From positions 1 through 32,126 of the forward strand of contig CAXKVR010000605.1 of NCBI GenBank assembly GCA_964058845.1: 32,126 bases of DNA, read 5' to 3'. Both the position numbers and the translations under genes were made by a program. This stretch comes from Carex sylvatica (taxonomy: Eukaryota > Streptophyta > Magnoliopsida > Poales > Cyperaceae). The notes under the pieces are model-generated. The model had not been told where the DNA came from, did no database searches, and saw nothing but the letters and a program-made list of their open reading frames with translations. Each line of letters starts with the position of its first letter. The first letter of the stretch is position 1. Positions 1 through 9,159 of the stretch are shown here, in pieces.

Positions 1-183
1 GATGGATTTTTATTTTTTTTTATTTTTTTAAGTTTGCATACCATAGACTTTGCATCTCCTGATACATAGTTTTCTGGTTGCACCATATAAATTGTTTCTT
101 CAATATTACTATTAAGAAACACAGTTTTAACATCCATCTGATGAAGCTCCAAATTAAAATGCTTAATCAATGTCAATTTGATC
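1..183 (-). pseudogene. Copia-1 reverse transcriptase fragment
   Basis: On the minus strand from about 183 downwards, one frame reads through the classical Copia RT segment containing HQMDVKTVFLN, ETIYMVQPENYVSGD and VCKLK. It corresponds to the N-terminal third of RT, before the YVDD catalytic box, and continues past the window start through an A/T-rich run. The segment is open, but it is cut off from the integrase fragment by about 180 bp of leader-like DNA (184-362). It cannot be part of a continuous polyprotein. Confidence 0.8.
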
Positions 184-362
184 TTTAAAGAGACTTCCAA
201 AAATAGAGTATTGATGATTCCAATAACATATCAATCGATATGCCTTTCTTTGGGCCGACAATATTGATTATATGTAAAACATAATAATCATCACTATACT
301 CTATGTACACATAATTTTAACAATCATTAACCTTCCTTTGGGCCGGTTGATGCTTGCATTCA
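184..362. repeat. Diverged second copy of Copia-1 leader segment (compare 1186-1350)
   Basis: The stretch contains TTTGGGCCGACAAT (about 247-262) and CCTTCCTTTGGGCCGGT (about 331-347). These are in the same order and similar spacing as CCTTCCTTTGGGCCGACAAT and CCTTCCTTTGGGCCGATAAT at about 1213-1232 and 1312-1331. The intervening DNA also aligns, including ATTATCACTATACT. Here the module lies between integrase-linker and RT coding fragments, where leader DNA does not belong. Confidence 0.7.
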
Positions 363-850
363 TCAAATAAAATCAAATAGAAAGTCTCTTAAATCTTTAG
401 TGACAAGACAAACTTTGTATTTCTTTATTGGCACTTCTGAATTTTCTTGAGGGCTTCCAGTATTGTCTGAAACAATCTGGCCTACACCCGTCTCTGGATC
501 TTGTTGAGTTTGAATTTCAATAATGATTTCGACCGTAATGATGTTTTGAGTAAAACTCGGATCTATATCCACAAAACTCGCAACACCTAATGGAATATTT
601 GCATATTTTCTTTTGAAATCAATTATTTTCTCACCCCCCACAAACTTAACATCCTCGAAAAATTTTGCATTTTTCATCTCAAATACATTATGTTATGTAG
701 GATTATAAAATTTATAACCCCTTGAGCGTTCGGCATACCCAACAAAATAACAACTAATTGTCCTTTCATCCAGTTTCTTTTCGGCAGGTTTGTAAGGCCT
801 TGCCTCAGCTGGACATCCCCATACTCACGATTTAGTCTTAATTCAGAAAT
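363..850 (-). pseudogene. Copia-1 integrase C-terminus and linker fragment
   Basis: One minus-strand frame reads VWGCPAEARPYKPAEKKLDE, then CYFVGYAERSRGYKFYNP, a TAA stop at 693-695, then FEMKNAKFFEDVKFVGGE and a polar tail. This is the conserved Copia segment after the integrase core (the W-G-C and FVGY motifs) running into the variable linker before RT. A second in-frame stop lies just upstream of VWGC. No integrase catalytic D, D or E residues are present. Confidence 0.8.
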
Positions 851-949
851 TTTAAATTTTAAATTATAAATTCTAGTAAAGGCCATAATGCTCAAAAAAT
901 ATTTGATGATTATCCTTTATTGTCACAGCGCATTTGAATTTCACAACCA

Positions 950-1022
950 GGTAAGTTCCCAGGTAAGTCAGGGATCACTAGGATTCGCTTCAAATTTCGA
1001 CTTGCCTAGACAGAACTTGCCT
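950..1022 (-). other. Predicted stem-loop module in Copia-1 leader
   Basis: Two nested inverted repeats flank the word CCTAGACAGAAC. The outer arms are GGTAAGTT (950-957) and AACTTGCC (1014-1021). The inner arms are AGGTAAGTC (961-969) and GACTTGCCT (999-1007). Each pair has a single mismatch. The same layout, with different arm sequences but the same CCTAGACAGAAC word, occurs in the Copia-3 leader at 29413-29493. An RNA-level role is inference. Confidence 0.5.
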
Positions 1023-2034
1023 TGACATTGTTACGTTCATAGTGTTGCAACTTGTCTTAATAAATCACCATATATTTTATGAGTCTTAATATCATCATAA
1101 AACCAAAATATCAGTTTCCATTAAGCGGCTACCTTTGGGTAACGGGTCAATTTCTTATGATACTTTGCGCAATAATAAAGTACTGATAACCTAGAACATA
1201 CCGAACAACATGCCTTCCTTTGGGCCGACAATGTTGACATATGTGTAAAATTTTTGATTATCACTATACTTTATTATTACTCACTTGCACAAATAATTTT
1301 TGTAACCATTACCTTCCTTTGGGCCGATAATGATTACATCCATTAATTGCACCTTAACTTCCTTCATAAAATGCATTTGAATTAACCTCATCAAAAGAGG
1401 TACCTTTGGGTACAATTAGGAATCAATTAATTCAAATCCAAATTACATATCCCTTTGCCTTTAAAAGAACGATAATTTATACCATAATTATATAATCTAA
1501 ATGTGCAATCAAACTAACGCAAAAGAAAAATTTAATTGCTTCACAATAATTTGCAGTTTTCAAAATTTGACTTTACCCTAATCAAATTATTGCATACTCT
1601 GTTGTGGTCTAAAAATAGCAGCGGAATACTTAAAAAAAAATTGTTTAACAAAATCACTTTACTATGTTATAATCAAAATAGAAATTTCAACATAATTTGA
1701 TCCGAATATAATTCCAAAACTTTGATAATAAGTATTGAGCATATAATCCAGCCGAATCAATAAATTCAGAATATGCATATATAGTAATCAACAAATCAGA
1801 ATATCTAGCCGAATCAAATAAATCAATAAATCCATAATTATTGCATATTCTGATTTAGTAATAAAATTACCCAAATTATTGATTATAACATGGTAATTTT
1901 TTTTTTTTTTTATTTATTGCTTGGATAGCATAGTAATAAAAAATAAACAATTTCAAAGCAATTGAAAAATCAACAATCAATTGTTTATTCTTTAGATCAA
2001 TTCTAAATAAACAATCCAAATTGGCATAGGAGTG
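1023..2034 (-). other. Copia-1 untranslated leader
   Basis: No Copia protein motif is visible between the primer binding site and the integrase fragment. The stretch is AT-rich with repeated short G/C words: TACCTTTGGGTA at 1130-1141 and 1401-1412 (each a perfect 4-bp stem with a 4-base loop), and CCTTCCTTTGGGCCG at about 1213 and 1312. Near 1740-1860 the words AGCCGAATCAA and AGAATATGCATAT/AGAATATC recur in a loose tandem arrangement. Confidence 0.6.
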
Positions 2035-2046
2035 GCTCTGATACCA
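2035..2046 (-). other. Primer binding site (initiator tRNA-Met) of Copia-1
   Basis: On the minus strand the sequence is TGGTATCAGAGC, the usual plant Copia primer binding site complementary to the 3' end of initiator tRNA-Met. It is separated from the LTR end (CCAACA) by two bases. Confidence 0.9.
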
Positions 2047-2048
2047 CT

Positions 2049-2847
2049 TGTTGGAACTTTATTGTTACACTAAAACAATTCAACCACATAAACAGTTCAA
2101 TTCAATATGCCACTATTGATCTACCTATGCCAAAATGGCCATCATGCAAAATTCATCAATTCTTAGGGAGCAGACGCAATACCTGATTCCATTAGTGTGT
2201 TTGCGTTAAGCTTCTCTCAAAAGCGGTTGATGAACTTGTGTGAGACAGCGGCAAGAAAACCTTCGTACAGATGTAGAGGTTGAAGCGTCGACGGCCTCCT
2301 TAGTGATAGGATGAAGCCTTCCAAAGCTACAAGACTGCCCTTGTGAGATCGTGTTCACAATTTCTTAATTATCTCACATCTCTATTCTTTAATGGGGAGA
2401 AGTAGAGAAGGCTACAGAATTACTAGATGACGGCTAGAGAATTCTGCAACTTTTCGTATATTCTTGTGCTTTGGGGACCAACCTATTTATAGAGATGAGG
2501 GGTAGGCATATTGCCAAACCCTAACTCTAAACCGATTTTCTGGCCACATGCCAACTTTAAAAAAAACGTGCATCAAAAACGTGCCACTGCATCAAAATCC
2601 GTGCAGCAGCTAGAGAATCGGTTTTTCCTTAATTGCAAATTTCAGAATCAGTCCATCAATGATTTGATATTTGCCTAAATTGTTCTACACATTTGTGGAC
2701 CATATCCTAATGAATATATTGATTGTCTATTTCTTTATTTGATCACTTTAATTGACAACCATATATGACAGTAAACAATGCATAATTAGATTACATATAT
2801 GCTCAATGTTGGCATTAAATCCAACGAGGTTGGTAATAAATCCAACA
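2049..2847 (-). repeat. Copia-1 5' LTR (799 bp)
   Basis: The ends are TGTTGGAAC on the left and AATCCAACA on the right, so TG...CA with a short inverted repeat TGTTGG/CCAACA. The left boundary is fixed by the adjacent primer binding site. The right boundary is the best CCAACA match and could be confirmed only with the missing 3' LTR. A TATA box lies at 2483-2492 on the minus strand. Confidence 0.75.
2483..2492 (-). promoter_or_regulatory. TATA box of Copia-1 LTR
   Basis: The minus strand reads CTATAAATAG, placing U3 to the right (2493-2847) and R/U5 to the left. Transcription would start about 25-30 bases to the left. Confidence 0.6.
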
Positions 2848-3111
2848 GAGATGACTACATATTAAGATGTATCTTCAGTCATTTTTTTAATATAAAATGA
2901 TCGGGGTTCATAATCTCAGATCCTTTTCTTAATTTTACACCTAAAAAACATTAATTACCAGGCTGCTTCCAAATATGCATTTGTACAAAATAGCGGGGGA
3001 CCTGGGATAGCCCCTTCATTTTATCAAAAAGAAGACGAGCTGAAGATGAATCATGAACAAATTATATATATTGAGTGTGTAACGTACTGCACCTAAGAAA
3101 TGGCATATTTT
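2848..3111. other. AT-rich DNA, no gene recognised
   Basis: This is the right flank of the Copia-1 LTR. It carries no long ORF and no repeat that I can pair elsewhere in the window. If the minus-strand exon candidates at 3112-3788 are real, this would be their 3' untranslated region. Confidence 0.4.
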
Positions 3112-3788
3112 TCAACTTTGAAGACTAACCAGTTCAGATTGCTTATTTTCATCAGTTACAGCAGATGCTTCTTGAGTGACTGTCTCTATGACCCCACCAG
3201 CTGAGATCGCTTCCTGCAGGAAGAACCAAGAGATTAATCAAACCATTGGTCTGTAAGTGGTAACAAGAAATTTCCTTATATATGGTTCAATGGAAGGATA
3301 GAAACGTAAAACAACTTGTTATTTCATTTAACATTGTCATTTGAATTTCATCTCTAACTAAATCCTTTCTGCCGATAGTCTAGATAAAAGAAAATCTCCA
3401 AATAAAACAAAAAATATTTTTCCAGATGAAATCTCCTGATCCCTCCTCTGAAGTCTGAACATCATATTTAGGTTAAGTAAACAAAGATTTGGACAGACTT
3501 AATTGTGGAAGAGCAAATGATATGACAAAATCAGTAAATCGTATATTTCAATCCGATAAAGGTATGGACTAATATTTCGATCCTATACTGGATTTTAAGT
3601 CGGCAGCACTGACATTCTCAGTTTTGGTCAGAGATTGAAACTTGAAAGCATATACATATAATTATATAAACTTATAAAGTTAAAAAAACCTGGGGTTGCA
3701 AGTGGTGGTTATCAGTTTGGGGGTCAGTCTCTTTGTTTTCTGGTACCATCAGGCCAGTCTCTAGATCTCCACCAAGTGAGTCCTTGTC
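3112..3788 (-). pseudogene. Possible two-exon gene remnant, unrecognised protein
   Basis: Two short minus-strand stretches look like spliced exons. The upstream one is 3690-3788 (99 nt, 33 codons), preceded by AATTGCAG and followed by GTTTTTTT. It encodes an acidic, polar peptide including LGGDLETGLMVPENKETD. The downstream one is 3112-3213 (102 nt), preceded by TTCTTCCTGCAG, reading EAISAGGVIETVTQEASAVT and ending in TGA. Both join in phase 0 across an intron of 476 bp. A further 5' exon near 3941-4040 is unclear. I do not recognise the protein. The match of phase and splice sites is the only evidence, and chance is possible. Confidence 0.28.
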
Positions 3789-4412
3789 CTGCAATTAAAC
3801 AGATAATATTCTAGGTGAAGAATGGTTGCATGATTAACCTAGCTAGTTGAGAAAAAATATAACAACATCTCTTGCGTAGCATAAAATATAGGAATTTGAA
3901 ACATATATTAGATTCAAATGTATATACCGCGCTTGATTGGCGACTGTCTGCCATTAATTTCTGGCTTGATGTTGATCACTTGCTTGCCTGCAAGGACTTG
4001 CTTGAAGCAGTTTGTGTTGAACCACAGAGCACATCCCCTGCAAGGACTGTTTGTATAAAGAGAAAGGGAATGTGACATGGAAGTTTTCTAATTTAGTTTT
4101 CTAATTTTTTAGGGGTCGGTGACAAGGAAGTTGGAATGAAACTTTAATTTCCGTTGAATTAGTGTCAAGTGCCAACCATCACAAAACGTGTTGCACTTGA
4201 CTTCTGAGTTCTGACAAAAGACCCGAGGAACTTTACAATATGAATCTTTCGTATGTGCGAAAGGATTTGAACATCACATGCGTTGTATATATGCCTAGTT
4301 GCATCTAATCCGTCCACACGTACTTAATAATAATCAGACGGATGTAATCTGGCTTCGGATAAGACTCTGTCCAACACCATTCGGACAAAATCCCATAGTT
4401 TTTTGGAGTGTT
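3789..4412. other. No supported gene; possible upstream exon area
   Basis: The word TCCTTGCAGG occurs twice on the minus strand around 3990 and 4035, either side of a short open stretch. This could be a misread exon or a small duplication. The rest is AT-rich and unassigned. The plus-strand ORF at 3872-4075 has no recognisable motif. Confidence 0.3.
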
Positions 4413-4596
4413 ATCCCAGGTGGGATCCGACTCTTCTGCTTTTCTTATAGAAAAGCAGAGTCATGTTTTTCAGATCCTAATCATTCAAAAAATTTTATTC
4501 ACGTAACTCTATAAAGATCATTTTTCATGCACAAATCTCAACAAATTTGAATGATTGAGATCGGAAAAACAGCAGAGTCCGTTCCTACCCAGGTGA
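4413..4596. mobile_element. Small fold-back (MITE-like) element with terminal inverted repeats
   Basis: The left arm, from CCCAGGTGGGATCCGACTC (about 4415), pairs with the right arm ending GAGTCCGTTCCTACCCAGG (about 4575-4593). Pairing continues inwards, with GATCCTAATCATTCAAA (about 4474-4490) matching TTTGAATGATTGAGATC. The left arm carries an extra internal hairpin, CTGCTTTTC...GAAAAGCAG (4436-4457). Length and structure fit a non-autonomous DNA element. The family and target duplication are not clear. Confidence 0.6.
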
Positions 4597-4800
4597 AGCA
4601 TATTCCTCTCTGTTTTTTCCTATTTTTTAGTAATTCTTCTCTTCATCTTATTTGTTTATTTTAAATTCCAAGTATTTTAGTATTTCCGAGTATCCTACTG
4701 CTGGTTTCTAAGTCGACTGCAACAGCACGCTGCTGGTTTTAGATTATTTGACGAAGTTATTTTTATTTTCAACTAATTAACATGAAAACAAAACCGACAA
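4597..4800. other. AT-rich spacer, nothing recognised
   Basis: No ORF of note and no repeat partner elsewhere in the window apart from a short duplicated CTGCTGGTTT word near 4697 and 4731. Confidence 0.4.
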
Positions 4801-4978
4801 GTGATTATTTTTTATGTGCATATAAAGAAATTAATATATATCACATACAAAGTTTTAATTTTGAAAAATATTTTTTATTTTTGTTATTAGATAATAAAAA
4901 AAATGGTGCACATGAGCATGGAGCACAAAAAGCAAAGGTATTTGAATCCTCCTCAAATAACATATTATATATATTTTG
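4801..4978. repeat. Dispersed repeat, copy A (partner at 7848-8020)
   Basis: This segment aligns in the same orientation with 7848-8020. Shared blocks in order are GAT(T/A)ATTTTTTATG, ATATCACAT/AGATCACAT, an AT-rich middle, CATGGAGCACAAAAA against GATGGAGGCACAAAAAA, then GG(T/C)ATTTGAA(T/C)CCTCCTC, then a TATATATATT end. The copies have diverged substantially. It looks like the end of an unclassified interspersed repeat. Confidence 0.5.
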
Positions 4979-5650
4979 GTTTAAAACTTTAAAATAACTT
5001 TTTTTTTTTAGTAAAAGTTAGAAGTCAAGTCACTCAACTATTTAATATCCTTGTTATTACAACAAAGAATTTTCTCCATCTGGATTTCCAATCCATTATC
5101 TCTCACATATAAACCATGTACATTTGTCACTAGATCAAAGACAAGTTCTCAAAATTTTGAAAAAACTTACCCAAAGAAATTTAATTACTTCAATTTTCTC
5201 AAGTTTTAGATCAGTTTCTCTTAATTATTTATTACTACTTTGTACGTATCAACTGGGATTCTCTATTTTTCATTCCCAAATTAATATCCATTACTTCGTT
5301 GACTTTCCTACTTTTAGAAGAGCTTTAGCTATTATTAATCAATTATTACTTTTTTATTAATAAAATCATTTATGGATAGGAACTTTTCCTGCTTGATGTT
5401 GACAATTTTTATAATATGGAAGCAAAATAAATTTTTTGCTAGAAAGGGAAGGAATCGATTTGATTTTCGAAAACCATGCATGTAACACCGTTCAATTTCT
5501 ATGACGCAAACATGGATTTCTTGATTGCACCTTAAAGAAAATTGAGAAAAGATTTTCGTCCACACTGTTCTGTTTACAGTCTATCCACATCTTATCCGTT
5601 CTGCCTTCTAACCTAGTTTCTAACGAATTTTCAACCGTACACTTTATTCT
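4979..5650. other. AT-rich spacer upstream of promoter-like region
   Basis: Short ORFs on both strands (5124-5360 plus, 5335-5565 minus) have AT-driven composition and no motif I recognise. From about 5580 the DNA becomes pyrimidine-rich and promoter-like. Confidence 0.4.
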
Positions 5651-5660
5651 CTATATAAAC
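5651..5660 (+). promoter_or_regulatory. TATA box ahead of short ORF at 5772
   Basis: CTATATAAAC lies about 110 bp upstream of an ATG. A pyrimidine-rich stretch with a TCTCTCTCTCTCC run (about 5725-5740), typical of plant 5' untranslated regions, lies between them. Confidence 0.45.
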
Positions 5661-5771
5661 TTTCGATCTTTTTTCTTTCTAATTAAAATAAGATCCAATC
5701 TATTTTCTCTCTACGAAAACCACATCTCTCTCTCTCTCCACATCCTCAATCTGTCAATCAATTAAGAATCC

Positions 5772-5849
5772 ATGGCCATGATGCTCCGATCTCTCTATGC
5801 CACTGTACGGAGACTCCCTCTCCGACAGCCATTGTTTCGCCAAATGTGA
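5772..5849 (+). pseudogene. Short ORF, possible N-terminus of an interrupted gene
   Basis: ATG at 5772 opens 25 codons beginning MAMMLRSLYATVRRLPLR and ending at TGA (5847-5849). The peptide is rich in Arg, Leu and Ser with no acidic residue, as in a mitochondrial presequence. The TATA box and CT-rich leader upstream support a real promoter. Downstream the DNA is rich in GCGACGGC-type words until the LTR-like insertion at 5904, and similar words resume at 7623, so one GC-richer locus was split by the insertion. The early stop suggests a dead gene or fragment. Function unknown. Confidence 0.3.
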
Positions 5850-5903
5850 CGCACAGCGACGGCCACGACGGCAACATGGCACAGCGACGACCGCAACGGT
5901 AGT

Positions 5904-7622
5904 TGTTGTGTATTTTAGGTGTAATTATTTTTGGTCTAAATTGCAAACTCTTGCTTTAAATTTATAAACCTAAATACGCAAAGAAGATTAAATTTCAAGC
6001 GTACAATCTATCTTTGTAGTAAGAAGGTATCGATCCAAAGACTAAGGAAATTGTATTTTTTATCTAAACTAAATTAAATCTAAATAAATTGCAAGTAGTA
6101 AAAAGAGGGTTATTGCAAATTAACTGAATTTGGGTTCAATACCCGAAAATGTTGATTTGTAACAAGAATTAAACTAAATGCAAATATAAAAAGGGTTTTG
6201 TAATTAAGATAACGAAGTGTAAGAATTTTTAGTCAACAATCACTTGGTCAATCTATTTATTTTTGAAGTTATCTAAATTCATGTTTTGTCTAGATAGAGA
6301 TTGGCTTATCTACCTCCTAACATATACCATTCAAAATTTCTTGTCTTCACATTAATATACCACCAGCCTAGGTTGTCACTACCTATTTGGGTTCTACAAT
6401 TTAAGTCATCTACTATTACTAATTGATACTGTATTTGGTAAATTTCTGATCACTCGTATGTAATAATATTTGGTTTCTCAAAGTGTTCCATACCGAATCT
6501 TTAGTTATATGAATCCGGAGTAGACTAGACTTGGTCCATCTAACCTATTATCTCTAAGGTGATTTGTGTACAATGAGAGGGTTTAATCTAACGATCCATA
6601 GAGACAAGAGGCACTGTCACTACCTCCGCAAGGGTAGGTTATCAAAAACACAATTATGCATGACTCACAAATATAAAATAGAACTAAACATCAAGCCAAA
6701 ACAATCATAATAAAGAGAACATTCAAGTAAATAAACCAACACAAGTTTATGGTCCAACCTAAGTCCTTAGAGAGAAAATTAACCTCTCATAGGTGCAAAA
6801 TCAATAACATCCATGATAGAAAACAAGAAGTGCATACAAGTAAAATAAAGTAAATAACAAGAGAAATAAAATACTCCAATTTTCAAGTTATGCCTCAGTT
6901 CTTCCTTGCAAGCTCCTTGAGATCTGCCAAGTTCTTCAATCCTTCACGCATTTGATTCACTTGAGAGATGAGATGAATAAAGAATGTGATTAGGGTCTCA
7001 AAGGAGAGAATGGTGATGTGAAATATGGCTTTTCCAAAGGGGAGACGATCTTCCTTCTGCTGTCTCTCCCTCATTTATAGCTATTTTGTGACTTAGGGAA
7101 GAAGCAACCAATGATGGAAGGTGAATCAATCAAGATCTCATGAGATATGACAATAGATTCCAACTGATTTCTCTCTAAAATAGTTTATGTGACTTAGATA
7201 TTACAAGTTCTGATTTATAACATTCCTATAATTGTAGATCTCGTTGTCATCTTTTCAACAAACTTTTATTTATCTAAAACGGAGTTCGTATGACCAAGAT
7301 ATAATCAAAATACGAAAAGATATTGAAAGTTGGATTTTCTACGCTGTGAGCTGTGCGGCCCGGGGAGCCTCTGACTCAGCTGTGAACCAAACTTCAAATG
7401 GCCATAACTCATTATCTGTAACTCTGTTTTCAGTGTTGTACCACTTTTCGGAAAGCTTGCGAGAAAATTTATAATTTGCTCCATTTTCTGTAATTTAAAT
7501 AGACTTTGGTAGTAACTTGAATCTTGATGTAATTCTAAACTAAATTAAACTAAATGCATGGAAATTGGTCAAGTTATCAATACAAAGCCCTATGCAAAAG
7601 TGCATATAATTTACGCTCATCA
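5904..7622 (-). mobile_element. Solo LTR-like insertion, probably Ty3/gypsy type
   Basis: The 1719-bp block begins TGTTGTGTATTTTAGG and ends TTTACGCTCATCA, giving TG...CA ends. On the minus strand it starts TGATGAGCGTAAATTATA, similar to a start common among plant gypsy-type LTRs that I recall from legumes. It has a TATA box (7072-7081), a long CT-rich region after it, and no protein domain. The flanks are GTAGT (5899-5903) and GCAGC (7623-7627). They differ by two C/T transitions, so they may be a decayed 5-bp target duplication. Similar GCGACGG-rich DNA on both sides supports an insertion. No second LTR or internal region is seen. Confidence 0.55.
7072..7081 (-). promoter_or_regulatory. TATA box of solo LTR
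   Basis: The minus strand reads GCTATAAATGAGGG, followed by a pyrimidine-rich leader. This places U3 at about 7082-7622. Confidence 0.5.
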
Positions 7623-7847
7623 GCAGCGACGGTCATGACGGCAGCAACAGCCGCGACGGGTGACAGATCTAATTCTCATTGTTTTTTTTAAAATTAATTG
7701 ACGAATCAGACCTATTATTTGAGGTTCAATTTTGCATTCCAAGCAGCGCAACCTGCTTCACGCTTTCCCAAAAAAAAATCAAAATGTGGATAATTTCTAG
7801 ACATTGATTTTTTAACTTATTAATTCTTATAAAAGTAGAATCAAAAT
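7623..7847. other. GC-richer CGACGG repeats, then AT-rich DNA
   Basis: GCAGCGACGGTCATGACGGC (7623-7642) resembles the CACAGCGACGGCCACGACGG stretch at about 5852-5871, on the far side of the LTR insertion. The remainder is AT-rich and unassigned. Confidence 0.4.
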
Positions 7848-8020
7848 GTGATAATTTTTTATGGACACAGAAAAAACAACATAGATCACATCTAATGGTT
7901 TTATTTTGATGATTTAAACTTTGAGTTATTTAAGTTTTTAAAAATGGAGGCATGGTGGAGGCATGATGGAGGCACAAAAAATGGAGGCATTTGAACCCTC
8001 CTCATATTATATATATTATA
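7848..8020. repeat. Dispersed repeat, copy B (partner at 4801-4978)
   Basis: Aligns with copy A. Here the GATGGAGGCAC motif has expanded into a short imperfect tandem of TGGAGGCATGG/TGGAGGCATGA/TGGAGGCAC (about 7945-7990). Confidence 0.5.
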
Positions 8021-8120
8021 TGAGCTATGCATTGTATTGTGTTGAAAGATCTCATGAATCCTGAGAAACTCGTAAGCAGTGAGGTATGACTTTACTTTTA
8101 TATGATGTACTTTATATTTT

Positions 8121-8498
8121 TATATGTTATATAGGATAAATAAGTTAATTGCATAGATTTGATATGTTATTTTTTTTAAGGATATGTTTATTAATTTCAT
8201 TGATTAGATATGTTATTTACATTATTATTTTGTCATCTAGATAGAACACATTAGTTAATATTATTGAATATATGAAGTAATTTTACAGGATACATCAGTT
8301 ATTTGATTTTATATGTTACGTAGGATAAATAAGTTAATTGCATGGATTTGATATGTTATTTTTGTAGGATATATTTGTTAATTTCATTAATTAGATATGT
8401 TATTTTACATTATTATTTTTGTCATCTACATAGAACACATTAGTTAATATTATTGGATATATGAAGTAATTTTACTGGATACATCATTTATTTGATTT
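8121..8498. repeat. Tandem duplication, two 189-bp units
   Basis: Unit 1 (8121-8309) and unit 2 (8310-8498) share a start at TATATGTTA, the words GGATAAATAAGTTAATTGCAT and AGAACACATTAGTTAATATT, and an end at TTATTTGATTT. Only scattered differences and small indels separate them. The pair sits immediately upstream of the Ulp1-like exons, probably in an intron. Confidence 0.85.
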
Positions 8499-8526
8499 GA
8501 ATGACCTTGATCGTTTGATTTTGCAG

Positions 8527-8871
8527 TTGGTTGGAATTGTTCTAAATATAATGCAATATGAGACGCCTATCAAGGATAAATATTTTTTCATTAATCCTTA
8601 TTTATCCGTAAGTTGGTTGAAATGGTTTTTTCACAGGACTGTGCTATCTTCGTTTTGCATTTTGTGTACAATATAATCACATACACTCCTATGAATTTCA
8701 CACAGGTAAAAAACTTGTAAGTTTATTTTGTAATTCTTATTTGTAATAAATCTAATTTGTTACATTATTTATTTTATTTGTATGTAGGATGATATTTCGA
8801 AAGAATGTGCGGTTCTTATGATGAGGCTTCTTACTCATCCTAGCAATGCTCACAGGAGGTTGATAATGTAG
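8527..8871 (+). pseudogene. Ulp1/C48-type cysteine protease-like gene, 3' exons
   Basis: The best-supported exons are 8637-8705, which reads DCAIFVLHFVYNIITYTP, and 8788-8871, which reads DDISKECAVLMMRLL and ends in TAG. They are joined in phase 0 by an 82-bp GT...AG intron. DC(G/A)IFVL is the catalytic-cysteine motif of Ulp1/SENP family proteases, which cleave SUMO-type tags. The usual glycine is alanine here. An upstream open piece (8527-8607, after TTTTGCAG) contains YFFINPYLS. The 29-bp gap to the next exon is too short for a normal plant intron, so the model there is broken or wrong. No histidine or aspartate catalytic region is found upstream. Plants carry many such genes in Mutator-like transposons. 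This is probably a transposon-borne or decayed copy. Confidence 0.45.
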
Positions 8872-9159
8872 AAGTTTTATTTTTCCACAGTTTGTTGCAT
8901 GTTATTTTGGATGTTGAATGATATACTTATGTTTGGTATTGTTGAACAAATATATTTCTGTGGTGAATATTATGGTTGTGTTGAACAAATGTTTTGAACT
9001 GTTGTGTTTTGTTGAACAATGATGTATTACAGTTTAGAATTGTTACCTTTGTAGTTTAGATGTGTCAGTCTACAGTATTGAATTGTCGTTGTTTTTATTT
9101 TTTGACTTTTTATTTTTAATGTTCTGAATATTGTATACATGCAATTGATTTATAGTTTA
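8872..9159. other. T-rich DNA after the protease-like gene
   Basis: TTGTTGAACAAAT-type words recur at about 8939, 8980 and 9010. No coding signal. Confidence 0.4.

Larger units (their letters stand above)
1..2847 (-). mobile_element. Copia-1: Ty1/copia retrotransposon, 5' portion, truncated by window start
   Basis: Read on the minus strand, this is an LTR (2847 to 2049), a primer binding site complementary to initiator tRNA-Met, a non-coding leader, a fragment of integrase and its C-terminal linker, and a fragment of reverse transcriptase that runs off the left edge. No gag, zinc knuckle, protease or integrase core is visible between the leader and the integrase fragment. The copy is therefore internally deleted or a non-autonomous chimera. 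The 3' LTR would lie left of the window. The five bases right of the LTR are GAGAT, one half of a possible target duplication that cannot be checked here. Confidence 0.85.

Noticed and set aside
5758..5946. 62-codon minus-strand ORF over the promoter region
   Set aside because: Antisense to the TATA-to-ATG arrangement on the plus strand and crosses the LTR insertion border.
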